Shown here: positions 41,240-49,443 of the stretch, piece by piece | Position numbering within the stretch: position 1 is the first letter of the stretch | Layout of the letters: each line of letters opens with the position of its first letter | Assembly: GCA_963823675.1 (NCBI GenBank) | Contig: CAWGMT010000013.1 | Coordinates: 496,001 to 560,000 of the forward strand | Source: CAWGMT01 sp963823675 | GTDB lineage: Bacteria > Planctomycetota > Planctomycetia > Isosphaerales > Isosphaeraceae | Direction of reading: 5' to 3' | Length of the DNA stretch: 64,000 nt | Made by a program: the position numbers and the translations under genes | Notes under the pieces: model-generated | The model's input: only the letters and a program-made list of their open reading frames with translations | Databases searched by the model: none | What the model was told of the DNA's origin: nothing

Positions 41240-42531
41240 TCAACGACCTGTCCTCAAGCCAAGGTGACAGTCCTGGCGATCCGCGCCCAGGAGGAAGAAG
41301 CCCGACTCGGTCGACCCGTCGATGCGCACGATATCGTAAGGCGGAATACCGACGCGGAAAAGCGGCAGGAGGGCGAGTCTTGAATCTTGCTCGACGCTGC
41401 TGGCAAATTCGGGAAGCGCCGGCTCGCGACAGTGGGGGCAAATCGCCTGTGCCGCCGTCACCTTGACCCGCGGCGCCATGACTTCACCGCGCCACTGGCA
41501 GCGCGGACAATCGAGCCCGACGACGAGCTCGCGATCGAGGACCAGACGCAGCGGCCCTTGCAGTCGCGGGCGGGCGAATTCAAACAGCTCCGATACGAGG
41601 CTCCGGCAACAGAGCGCCGACTCGACGGGCTCCGGGTATGTCTCATGACTGAGGCAATCATCGCGGTATGGCAAGCGCGTCGAATAGAATTGATTGGCAA
41701 CGCCATTATAGACCAGGGCGGTGCCGGCGGCGACCGGAAGCCCATGGAGAAGCTTGAGCCCCTCTTGCACCTGCAAGGCCGCCATCATCGAGGCGATGGT
41801 CGGCGCAGTCGGGACCTTGCCGGCCAGGATCTCGTCGCGCCGCAATAGCGGGCAGCTATAGCGCAGGTTCAAGAGCTGGTAGTCGCGCTCGGTCATCGCA
41901 CACTCGTAACAGGCCGAGTCCGGCGGCACGAACACCTTGACCACTCCCTGGATTTCCTGGATTCCCGCATCGATCCAGGGCGTGTTCACCTTCCAGCACT
42001 GCCGGTTGACCCAGAGCCGCGCCTCGCGATTATCCAGGCAGCCGATGACGAGATCGACGTCGTGGAAAAGGCCCAGGCCGATATCGGTGATCACGTCGCC
42101 GTAAATCGGGAAGATGGCGATTTCCGGGTTGAGCTCCAGGCCCCGGCGTGCCGCGACGACAGCCTTGGGTTGATCGCCGTCGCCATCGCGAAACAACACA
42201 GATCGTGATAGGTTTGACGTTTCGACCACATCGAGGTCGATCAGGTAAATCGTGCCCAGCCCCAGAAGCGCCAGGTTCTTGACGACCTCGTTGCCCAGCG
42301 CCCGGCGCCGACCACCAACACCCGGGCCGCGCGCAGCCGTTCCTGCCGCCACCACGAAATCAACCGCAGGCGGCTGTAACGGTCTTTATCGTCGATGACG
42401 AGGGCCTCTGCCGTGGGAATTTCGTCCCCGGCACGATCCGTCCCGTGGGCAGGCATGCGATCGGGCTCGTCCTGACTCGCCCCTGGGCCGACCGGCAGCG
42501 GGTCGCTCCTCTTCGGTGGTGAGTCGTCCAT
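41240..42531 (-). CDS. ThiF/E1-like ubiquitin-activating enzyme (one frameshift)
   Basis: About 430 residues after repair. The N-terminal frame ends in ...RAARVLVVGAG and the next begins ALGNEVVKNLALLGLG, which together form the Rossmann ATP loop GxGxxG. One missing G at 42301-42303 (plus strand CCC) explains the split. Then follow the adenylation residues (YLIDLDVVETSNLSRSVLF; the Asp, Asn and Arg of E1s), VIGCLDNREARLWVN, a Cys-bearing crossover region (ACYECAMTERDY, RYSCPLLRRDE; catalytic Cys not certain) and a C-terminal four-Cys zinc ribbon (LDCPRCQW ... AICPHCREP). It has one adenylation domain, unlike the two-part eukaryotic E1. It should adenylate the Ubl tail and pass it to the E2. 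Confidence 0.9.
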
Positions 42532-42567
42532 CGTGCGGGTACTCGTCGCGTGGCGCCAGCTTCGTGC

Positions 42568-43434
42568 TCACTCGATGAAGACGATTTCGTCACTCGCAGA
42601 TGGCGATGGTTGCTGGGACGGTGCGGCGGAATCGCTCGATTCGAGGACGACGAGCTCTTCGTCGGCGTCGGCGTCATCAAGGGGCGTGGAAGCGACGACC
42701 GCGGTTGCCAGGGCTTGCAACTCGGAATTGGAAGGCAGCGGATTGAAATCGATGCGTTCCGGCAGGTTGTTGCCGCCCTGAACGAAGATGCGACGATAGC
42801 GATCGATGAACTGCCGGACCCGCGCGGCTGGATTGGGAGAGTCATCGGATCGACGATGCTCCGATTTTCTTTGAGTGCCGTTTCTCGCGCCCCCGGGCTC
42901 CGCCCCCGAACTGCGGCTCGCCGCCTCGTCCGAGGGCGCGATTCTCCCGAGCGCGGCGCGAATGTCGCGGAGCGGACGGGAATCGGTGGGGAAAAGGATG
43001 GCGGTCTGGTTGGCGACCCAGAGTGCGGCATCGCGGTTATAAGGGCTGCGGATGTCGTAATTGTGATACCGCGCCATGTCCCAGAGCATGATACAGAGCT
43101 CGTCGAGCTGCACGCTGGGAACCCAGTGGGTGCCATAGCCTCCCAGGCAGACCATGCCGATCTCGGAAATGTTGGGATGGTAGATCGGCGTAATCCACCG
43201 AATCTCGGGTATGGTGCGTGGATACGACGACCCGAGCTTGATCTCGACTCGATGGGTATCCAGAGTTTTTACCTTGCCGCGGTCGCGCCAGAGGCTTCTG
43301 CCGAAGAACGAGATGGAGTACACATTCGGTGGATCGCCCTGCGACAGAAACCGAAAAACGGAGCTTTCCGTGCGGAGGCGCACCAGGCCCACCAAGTCGT
43401 TCCGCAGGCGGCGGATACGCGGGGATTGATGCAT
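42568..43434 (-). CDS. E2-like ubiquitin-conjugating (UBC-fold) enzyme
   Basis: 288 residues from the ATG of MHQSPRIRRLRND. Residues 1-150 are a UBC fold: the basic first helix, the strand with YPRTIPEIRW, then HPN at 86-88, and Cys96 in GMVCLGG, the position of the E2 thioester cysteine. The family helix after it reads VQLDELCIMLWDMARYHN. A long low-complexity linker leads to a predicted helix (VRQFIDRYRRIF) and an acidic tail with two hydrophobic clusters (EELVVLE 259-265; DEIVFIE 282-288). It lies between the Ubl and E1 genes, with 36 bases to the E1. Confidence 0.9.
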   Translation of the reverse strand: MHQSPRIRRLRNDLVGLVRLRTESSVFRFLSQGDPPNVYSISFFGRSLWRDRGKVKTLDTHRVEIKLGSSYPRTIPEIRWITPIYHPNISEIGMVCLGGYGTHWVPSVQLDELCIMLWDMARYHNYDIRSPYNRDAALWVANQTAILFPTDSRPLRDIRAALGRIAPSDEAASRSSGAEPGGARNGTQRKSEHRRSDDSPNPAARVRQFIDRYRRIFVQGGNNLPERIDFNPLPSNSELQALATAVVASTPLDDADADEELVVLESSDSAAPSQQPSPSASDEIVFIE

Positions 43435-43540
43435 GGTTGACAAAGCCCCGGGGTCGAAGCTCGGGCCCCAAGTCGCGAAGCAAGGACGCGTGTTAGTTTC
43501 GCCGTGGTTGAGCCCGGTTGTCGTCTCTGGTTTGAGACAC

Positions 43541-43840
43541 TCAGTTCCGGCCCGCCACGACCTCGGGATAGACGATCAGGTGGTCACCGTTCTGGACCCC
43601 CGCTTCGACCAGCGTCCAGCTTTCGAGCAACCGCCGGCCCCCTTCCTTGTGGTCCAGTGAATAGCTCATCGGCTGTCCGTCCGGACTCGTCGCGGGCAAA
43701 TTCATCTTGGTGATGATGTTCGGAATCACCCGGCTTACGGGCACGCTGAAGGCGATGACCGCCTTGACCGATTTGGCCCCGGTTTGATCCAGGAAGGTCA
43801 CCTGGATTCCAGTAGGATCGGCATTTCCACCAAACGACAT
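43541..43840 (-). CDS. Ubiquitin-like (beta-grasp) protein
   Basis: 99 residues with a strong AGGAGG site. The pattern is beta-grasp: strand IQVTFLDQTG, strand SVKAVIAFSVPV, helix RVIPNIITKMNL, strands MSYSLDHKEG and RRLLESWTL, and a last strand DHLIVYPEVV, like ubiquitin and YukD-type proteins. The C-terminus is Ala96-Gly97-Arg98-Asn99, not Gly-Gly. Trimming two residues would expose a Gly ready for adenylation. The E1, E2, JAB and RING-like neighbours make a conjugated modifier the best reading. Confidence 0.85.
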   Translation of the reverse strand: MSFGGNADPTGIQVTFLDQTGAKSVKAVIAFSVPVSRVIPNIITKMNLPATSPDGQPMSYSLDHKEGGRRLLESWTLVEAGVQNGDHLIVYPEVVAGRN

Positions 43841-44030
43841 GGTCAGGATACCTCCTCAGCATCCCATTCGGTCGTCGCCGGCCATTATTGGGGTAAATCC
43901 CGGTTTTTCCCTCGCCTTGACCACTCTCTGCCCGCCGGCGAAAACCCTCCTAATTAGGATACCGCCCGGCGCGAAAAGTCGATACAGCCTTGGCCCAGAA
44001 TTCCTGGACCGCTCTGTTAGTCGAAAAGAC
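43841..44030. other. Gap between the RING-like and Ubl genes
   Basis: 190 bases without a gene, the largest gap inside the locus. It could hold a second promoter that lets the Ubl be made in excess. On the minus strand a weak TCGACT ... TATCCT pair is visible at about 43960-43985; support is slight. Confidence 0.3.
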
Positions 44031-44864
44031 TTAACTGGTTACGCCGACCTTGCCATTGCATCCGTAGATCGAGCAGGCGCCGACATAATCCCAACAATCG
44101 CGATGATGCGGCGTGTTACAGACCGCACACACGATGATCGGGCCGTCCGTGATGGGTTCAAGGCATACCTTGCAAATCGGCGGCTCGCCGTGTTCATCCG
44201 CGGATCCCGGATCGTCAACGATCGAGATGCCCTGCTTCAACCGGCGCGTGACCCCATCGGTGAGCTCGTCGTGGAGCAGTAGAGCCTCTCGCACCGCCAT
44301 TGCGAGGGCTTCGACGTTGGAACCGAGATTCCGGTCCACCTGCACGAGCATTCGCTCCGGATTGACCGAGACGAGCATTCCGCCGATCTGGGCCATCCGG
44401 TGCAGCAGCACGAGCGAGCCCCGAATTCTCGCCGACAAGAAGTCGCGCGCCATTTCCAGGTCGTTGGCTTGCACCACGAATTCGCGGTCGAACTCGGCGA
44501 TGCCGACGTTGAGAAGCCGCGTGCCCTTGGGTATCTGGGGCGGCGCCGGGCGCGCGCGCGGGGCCAGCTCCAGGCGGAATGGGATCCCCTGCCGAAACCG
44601 AGCCACAACCCGCGTGCGGGGAATCTGATTGGGTTGTCCGGCGATCGTCGGCGCCAGACCGACGCGGACCGTCGAGCCGTTGTGGTTAAAGCTGACGGTG
44701 GGCGGATCGGAGAGCCCACGGCTTTCGTATCGTCCCCGATAACGCGTGGCGAGCTCGCGGTAACCTCGATAGCGCGCGTCGCTTAACCAGGTGCCGAAAG
44801 TCGCCAGGAATCGCACGATCAGGTACACGAACAGGACAATTGAACCGAGGATCACCAGCTCCAT
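44031..44864 (-). CDS. Membrane-anchored prokaryotic RING-like protein (candidate E3)
   Basis: 277 residues with a strong AAGGAGGGG site. An N-terminal membrane helix (residues 1-24, LVILGSIVLFVYLIVRFLATF) is followed by about 200 residues of unassigned mixed alpha/beta sequence and a C-terminal zinc finger. The finger has Cys231, 234, 246 and 249, His253/254, Cys257, 264 and 269 (CKVC, CAVCNTPHHRDCW, CSIYGC), matching the prokaryotic RING family pattern. It starts the E1/E2/Ubl/JAB gene set. RING domains bring an E2 near its substrate; here the helix would put the finger on the cytoplasmic face of the membrane. E3 activity is inferred, not shown. Confidence 0.85.
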   Translation of the reverse strand: MELVILGSIVLFVYLIVRFLATFGTWLSDARYRGYRELATRYRGRYESRGLSDPPTVSFNHNGSTVRVGLAPTIAGQPNQIPRTRVVARFRQGIPFRLELAPRARPAPPQIPKGTRLLNVGIAEFDREFVVQANDLEMARDFLSARIRGSLVLLHRMAQIGGMLVSVNPERMLVQVDRNLGSNVEALAMAVREALLLHDELTDGVTRRLKQGISIVDDPGSADEHGEPPICKVCLEPITDGPIIVCAVCNTPHHRDCWDYVGACSIYGCNGKVGVTS

Positions 44865-44931
44865 CGGCGGCTACCCCTCCTTTCATGGTCCTGTTTGGAC
44901 ATTGGAGACGCGTACGAATTCACCTTCACCT

Positions 44932-45813
44932 TCAGTCTACGGATTCATGGCCGGGAGTCGCAACGACGCGCTGCCTCGCGATGGGCTGATCGAGCGCGGC
45001 GTGCCCCTGCCTGAGCTCGTGGATGGCCAGGGCCGCGACGTATCCCGGCCGGGGTGTCGTTTCCCAGAGTTGCCAGTCGCCGACGCGGAAAAGCGGCGTC
45101 GCCACGGCAAACCGGGACGTGAGGCCGTTGGTACCAAACCATGTCTCGTAATGCGTCGCCAGTCCGGCCAGGCCGATTCCCAGACCTTTGAGGATCGCCT
45201 CCTTCCGCGTCCAGCCCCGGAGGAAGGCCATGGCCCTGTCCTCTGCCGATATCGAGTTGAAGGCAGCGACCTCGGCCGGCGTGAAGTAGGACGCGACGAT
45301 TCTCTCCGCCTCGGAGATCGGCCGCACCTTTTCGACGTCGACGCCCAGCGGGCTACCTCGACACACGGCGACCAGGCCCAGTCCGGCCGAATGAGAAACA
45401 TTGAATTCAAGAGCGGGCCGAATGGCGACATCTGCACCTCCCATGGCCTCCCAGTCGAGCTCCGGCTTGCCGTGACCGGCGGCTCGGAATCTCACCGACG
45501 TTGCGCGGATGGTCAGGAGCTGGCCGAGAATTTCTCGCAAGGCCGCTCGGCAGCGAACGAAGCGCCGGCGATCGCGCGGCCGGACGAACCGATCGGCCCG
45601 GGCCTGCTCGTCCGCGTTCAGGATCGCCCGCTCCGCGTCCGCCTCGAGTGCGTCCTGGTCGGCGGCGGGATTCAAACCGGCATCGAGATCAATGACCCAC
45701 GCCCGAGTCTCGTGGGGTGCCAGTTCGGCCGCCAGCCCGCCCGGGTGCCAATCCGAGAGAATCGGTGGCGCGAGGGCCTCATTTTCGTCTTCCGGTTCGC
45801 CGGCGGTTTCCAA
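44932..45813 (-). CDS. 4'-phosphopantetheinyl transferase (Sfp type)
   Basis: Transfers phosphopantetheine from CoA to a Ser of carrier proteins. TTG at 45813 has AGGAG seven bases upstream; 293 residues. The magnesium and catalytic motifs are present: GVDVEKVRPIS and RGWTRKEAILKGLGIGL, with NVSHSAGLGLVAV before them. Two-domain Sfp-like length. No polyketide or peptide synthase is in the window, so it may serve carrier proteins elsewhere. It precedes the RING-like gene by 67 bases on the same strand and could be co-transcribed with it. Confidence 0.9.
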   Translation of the reverse strand: METAGEPEDENEALAPPILSDWHPGGLAAELAPHETRAWVIDLDAGLNPAADQDALEADAERAILNADEQARADRFVRPRDRRRFVRCRAALREILGQLLTIRATSVRFRAAGHGKPELDWEAMGGADVAIRPALEFNVSHSAGLGLVAVCRGSPLGVDVEKVRPISEAERIVASYFTPAEVAAFNSISAEDRAMAFLRGWTRKEAILKGLGIGLAGLATHYETWFGTNGLTSRFAVATPLFRVGDWQLWETTPRPGYVAALAIHELRQGHAALDQPIARQRVVATPGHESVD

Positions 45814-45835
45814 CGCACTCTCCTGGTCGAAAGAC

Positions 45836-45900
45836 GGTTACCGACCGATCGGCTCTCGTCTCGACATCTCGCTCAGAGCGATCGAGAATGATCTTGCGGT
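45836..45900 (+). repeat. Imperfect direct repeat, copy 1
   Basis: Shares CGACCGAT, GGCTC, TCTCGACATCTC and CGATCGAGAAT, in order and spacing, with 46044-46109. Confidence 0.65.
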
Positions 45901-46043
45901 TAATCTTCGGTTTCGCTGCCGGTCGCGCCAAGGGACGGGCAGGGGTGGTCCGCGGAAAACTTGGGCCTGGACTGAGCTTCGGAGTGCTCGTGACGCGGCG
46001 CTATAGCGACCCATGCATGCTTATACCGGGCGTCGCTGATGTG

Positions 46044-46109
46044 GGTTGCCGACCGATAGGCTCGCGTCTCGACATCTCCCTCGAAACGATCGAGAATTAC
46101 GCTTCCGGT
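46044..46109 (+). repeat. Imperfect direct repeat, copy 2
   Basis: Second copy of the 65-base repeat, about 208 bases downstream of the first and same orientation. Confidence 0.65.
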
Positions 46110-46220
46110 AGTTTTAAGAATTGAACACCGCGAGGACATTCCCGAAATACTCAGAAGCCGAGGAGACGACAGATCGAAGGTTGTTACAGGCATCCCGCGT
46201 GTCGTTGAGAATCGAGACCA

Positions 46221-47206
46221 ATGAAAGCCATTGTTATCACCGGCATCGGCGGTCCGGAAGTCCTCGAGATTCGCGACGTACCGACTCCCGAGCCGCGGGG
46301 CGAGCAGATTCGGGTGCGGGTGCGTGCGTTCGGGTTGAACCGCGCCGATCTCCTGCAATGTCGCGGTGTGTATCCCGCACCCCCCGGTGTTCCAGCCGAC
46401 ATCCCGGGACTCGAATACATGGGAGAAGTCGATCAATTGGGGCCGGATGTCACGGGGCCGCTGAAGGTCGGGGATCGGGTCTTCGGGCTTGTGGGCGGCG
46501 GCGGGCAGGCAGAGTACGTGCTGACCCACGAGAGGTTGGCCGTCTTGGTCCCAGCTCATCTGGACCTGGTGGAGGCCGGGGCCATACCCGAAGCCTTCAT
46601 CACCGCCCACGATGCGCTTTTGACCCAGGGCCGCGCGACCCCCGGGGGCAGCGTTTTGATTCAGGCGGTGGGCAGCGGCGTCGGCACGGCGGCCGTTCAG
46701 ATTGCACATGCGATGGGATGCAGCGTACTGGGCACGTCGCGAACCGCGGCCAAACTGGAAGCAGCCAGGCCGCTGGGACTGGACCACGGCATCAACTCGG
46801 CCGTTTCGGATCTCGCGGTAGCAGTCCGCGCTGCCACGAGCGGGCGGGGCGTTGACGTTGTGATCGACCTGATCGGCGGCTCGGCCCTGGCCGGTAACTT
46901 AGCGGCTTTGGGGCAACAGGGTAGACTCGTGCTGGTTGGCCTGCTTGGAGGAGCGGCCGCGCCCCTGGACTTGAGTGTGATCCTGCGCAAGCGGCTGACG
47001 ATCGTTGGCACGACGCTCCGTGCCCGTCCGCTCGAGGAGAAAATCGCCGCGACGCGGCTCTTTGCCAGCCAGGTCATCCCCTGGCTGGAGCGGCGATTGG
47101 TGCGCCCGTGGTTGATTCGGTCTTCTCGTTTGACCAGTTTCGCGAAGCCCAGGCGCGGCTCGAGTCGAATCAAGTCTTCGGCAAGGTCGTGGTGCGGTTC
47201 GAGTAG
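46221..47206 (+). CDS. Zinc-independent NAD(P)H:quinone oxidoreductase (MDR family, PIG3-like; frameshift near the end)
   Basis: Medium-chain dehydrogenase/reductase. It has a GroES-like N-terminal domain (MKAIVITGIGGPEVLEIRDVP, NRADLLQCRGVYP) and a Rossmann domain with VLIQAVGSGVGTAAVQIA. It lacks the zinc-ligand Cys cluster, as in quinone oxidoreductases. The open frame runs on to 48068, but this is antisense to the ABC genes. One missing C in the run at 47105-47107 restores RPVVDSVFSFDQF and the family end FGKVVVRFE with a stop at 47206, giving 328 residues. Confidence 0.88.
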
Positions 47207-47211
47207 AGTCG

Positions 47212-47230
47212 CCTTTCGCGGAGCGAACGA
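47212..47230. repeat. Imperfect palindrome after the oxidoreductase stop
   Basis: CCTTTCGC-GGA-GCGAACG, six bases after the stop. It is related to the perfect palindrome at 39702 and may act as a transcript end between convergent genes. Confidence 0.4.
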
Positions 47231-47276
47231 CGACAAACAGGCCCGGTGGCCGCCCTGTGAACGTCGTCGCGGCGAT

Positions 47277-47990
47277 TCAGTGCGGGCTCAAGACGCGAGA
47301 GAGTCCGACATTGAGGTTTTCATCGGCCGTTGCGAGCTGTCCATCTCGAATCTCGAGCACGAGGTCATCCGGAGTGATGAACCGGCGGTCGTGCGTGACG
47401 ACGACCAGGGTCGTGTGCGAGGATTCCTGAAGGCCGCGCAGGATCGTGTAAATCTCATCCCCGGTTTGCGAATCGAGCTCACCCGTCGGCTCGTCGGCGA
47501 GAATGAGGAGCGGCTGTTTCACCAACGCGCGGGCGATTGCCACGCGCTGCTGCTCGCCGCCGGAGAGCTGGAACGGCCTGTGGTCGATACGGTCTTCCAG
47601 GCCGACTTGCGCGAGCAGCTCGATGGCACGCCGTCGCTGGGCCGCACTCACGCCTCGCGGCAAGAAGGGGACGAGCACGTTTTCCAGCGCCGTCAGGTTG
47701 CTGACCAGGTTGAAAGCCTGGAAGATGAACCCGACCTGGTCGCGGCGGTAGGCATTTTGAGCCGCCTCGGACATGGATGCCAGGTTTTGACCGTCCACGA
47801 TGATCTCGCCGGACGTCGGTTGATCGATGGCCCCGAGAAGGTACAGGAGCGTGCTCTTGCCGGAACCGCTCGGACCGACAATGAACGCGAACCGGCTGCG
47901 CTCGATGTGGCAGCAGACGCCGCGCAGCGCGTGAACCCAGCGAGTGCCGCTCCGATAGGACTTCTTCACGTTCCGCACTTCGATCATCAT
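47277..47990 (-). CDS. ABC transporter ATP-binding protein (MacB/LolD type)
   Basis: 237-residue ATPase with all motifs: Walker A GPSGSGKST, Q-loop FIFQAFNLV, signature LSGGEQQR, Walker B LLILADEPTGELDS and the switch His in VVVTHDRRF. This subfamily powers FtsX-like permeases that extract lipoproteins or export substrates without moving them through the permease. The partner permease gene lies 14 bases upstream on the same strand. Confidence 0.92.
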   Translation of the reverse strand: MMIEVRNVKKSYRSGTRWVHALRGVCCHIERSRFAFIVGPSGSGKSTLLYLLGAIDQPTSGEIIVDGQNLASMSEAAQNAYRRDQVGFIFQAFNLVSNLTALENVLVPFLPRGVSAAQRRRAIELLAQVGLEDRIDHRPFQLSGGEQQRVAIARALVKQPLLILADEPTGELDSQTGDEIYTILRGLQESSHTTLVVVTHDRRFITPDDLVLEIRDGQLATADENLNVGLSRVLSPH

Positions 47991-48004
47991 TTAACCTTTC
48001 ACGA

Positions 48005-49218
48005 TCAGTGCGATCCCAGACGAATCGCCTCCATGGGCAGGAGCCGGGCGGCGCGCCAGGCGGGGTAGAACCCGCCCATGGCACCCATCACCACCGACAG
48101 CCCGATTCCCAGGCCCAGAAGAGCCGGTGTCATTGCCAGATGAATGCCCCCGCTCAGGAAAGGGTTTACCACGAGAGTACCGCACCAGGCCAGGGCACAA
48201 CCTACCATTCCTGCGAGCAGCCCGAGGTAGGCACTTTCCAGGGTCACCAGGGTCAGGATGTTGGTCTGCGACCAACCATTGGTTCGCAGCACGCCGAATT
48301 CCATGAACCGCTCGGTTGTACTCATCAGCATGGTGTTCACGATGCCCACGATACCGACCAGGAGAGCCAGGCTGACAGTCATGAGCAAGAATGTGTCAAC
48401 CTGCCCCATCAGCGAGCCGAAGTTGGCCTGGGCCTCGTTCATGCTGCGCGCATCGACCCCGGACTCTAGCTTCTCGATCGCGGCCGCCAGTGCCGCGTTG
48501 TTCTTGGGATCCTTCCCTTCGACATAGATGCACGATACCGAATCCTTGCGTTCGTTCAGCACCTCCCTGGCCATGTCGATATCCATGATCACAACGACAT
48601 CCAGAATCATCGAGCCGGTCTCATACATGCCGACGATTTCGAACGACTTCGCTCCAATCCGCAGGGTATCGCCCACTTTTTTGGGGCGGCCGTCCGCGCC
48701 GCGGTGCTGCCCGGCGATCTTGCGGCTGATGACGACATGCGGCTGGCCTCGATCTTCGGGGCGGAGAAACCGCCCTTCGCCGTGCTCTCTGAGCGCGCGA
48801 GGAAAGACCGCGCTATTGAGGTTCCGGTGCGCGATGATATCCTGGCCGCAGATCACCGGCTGATCGAAAATCGAAGAATAGGCACCTTTCTTGGATAGAA
48901 TGGCGTTCATGAGCATCCCGCGCCCTTCGATCGTGGGCGCAAGGCCCCAGACTTCGGCGCGACGGCCCTGACCTCCGGCATTCGCTCGAGCTCGCCGGCG
49001 AGGGTGGCGGGGATTTGACTGAAGACCGGGCTCGGCGCGTTCTCACGCACCACGATCAAGCCCTCGATCTTGCTCAAGGTGTCTCCCACGAGGTCACGCA
49101 ATCCATTCGAGAGACTGAACAACCCGAGAACACCGAGAATCGGGATCGACAGCCCCACCAGTGCCAGGATCGTCCGCAATGGACGGGTCAACAGGTTTCG
49201 CCAGGCGAAGACACCCAT
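48005..49218 (-). CDS. FtsX/MacB-family ABC permease (one frameshift)
   Basis: Started at the ATG of MGVFAWRNLLTRPLRT. The first helix (ILALVGLSIPILGVLGLFSL) and a MacB-like periplasmic domain are followed by three helices (TFLLMTVSLALLVGIVGIVNTML and others) and the FtsX motif around TERFMEFGVLRTNGWS. The two open frames join near 48945 with one base missing, giving about 404 residues, normal for the family. With the ATPase it forms a homodimeric exporter or lipoprotein-release type complex. No periplasmic adaptor is next to it. Confidence 0.85.
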
Positions 49219-49248
49219 GTAAGATTCATTCCGGGCAAAAGTTGCCAA

Positions 49249-49443
49249 ACTGCCAGGGTTAGTGCATGACCGGTTCGAGCACGGACCATGCGATTTTAGG
49301 AATTATAGGCTTCTTGTCGATCGCGCAATTCTCGAAGTACCTCCCTTGCGCCGGCGCGACGAAGACAGACATCCCCTAAGGTAAAGTCGAGGCGCGACTT
49401 CGAGCCGATCCCGATCAGGTTGGTGACGAATCGGCCGGCGTTC
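49249..49443. other. Gap between the Tex and permease genes
   Basis: 195 bases in which I see no gene and no clear terminator. Confidence 0.4.

Larger units (their letters stand above)
45814..46220. other. Divergent intergenic region with direct repeats
   Basis: About 400 bases between the divergent PPTase and oxidoreductase genes, without a gene. It contains two imperfect 65-base direct repeats and must hold promoters for both sides. Confidence 0.5.

Noticed and set aside
47207..48068. Long C-terminal extension of the quinone oxidoreductase (615-residue frame)
   Set aside because: It is antisense to the ABC ATPase and permease, whose motifs are complete. A one-base correction gives the normal oxidoreductase end at 47206.
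49296..49443. Protein-like minus-strand text after the tex stop (LGDVCLRRAGAREVLRELRD)
   Set aside because: It continues a shadow frame of the tex tail, without its own start or family match.
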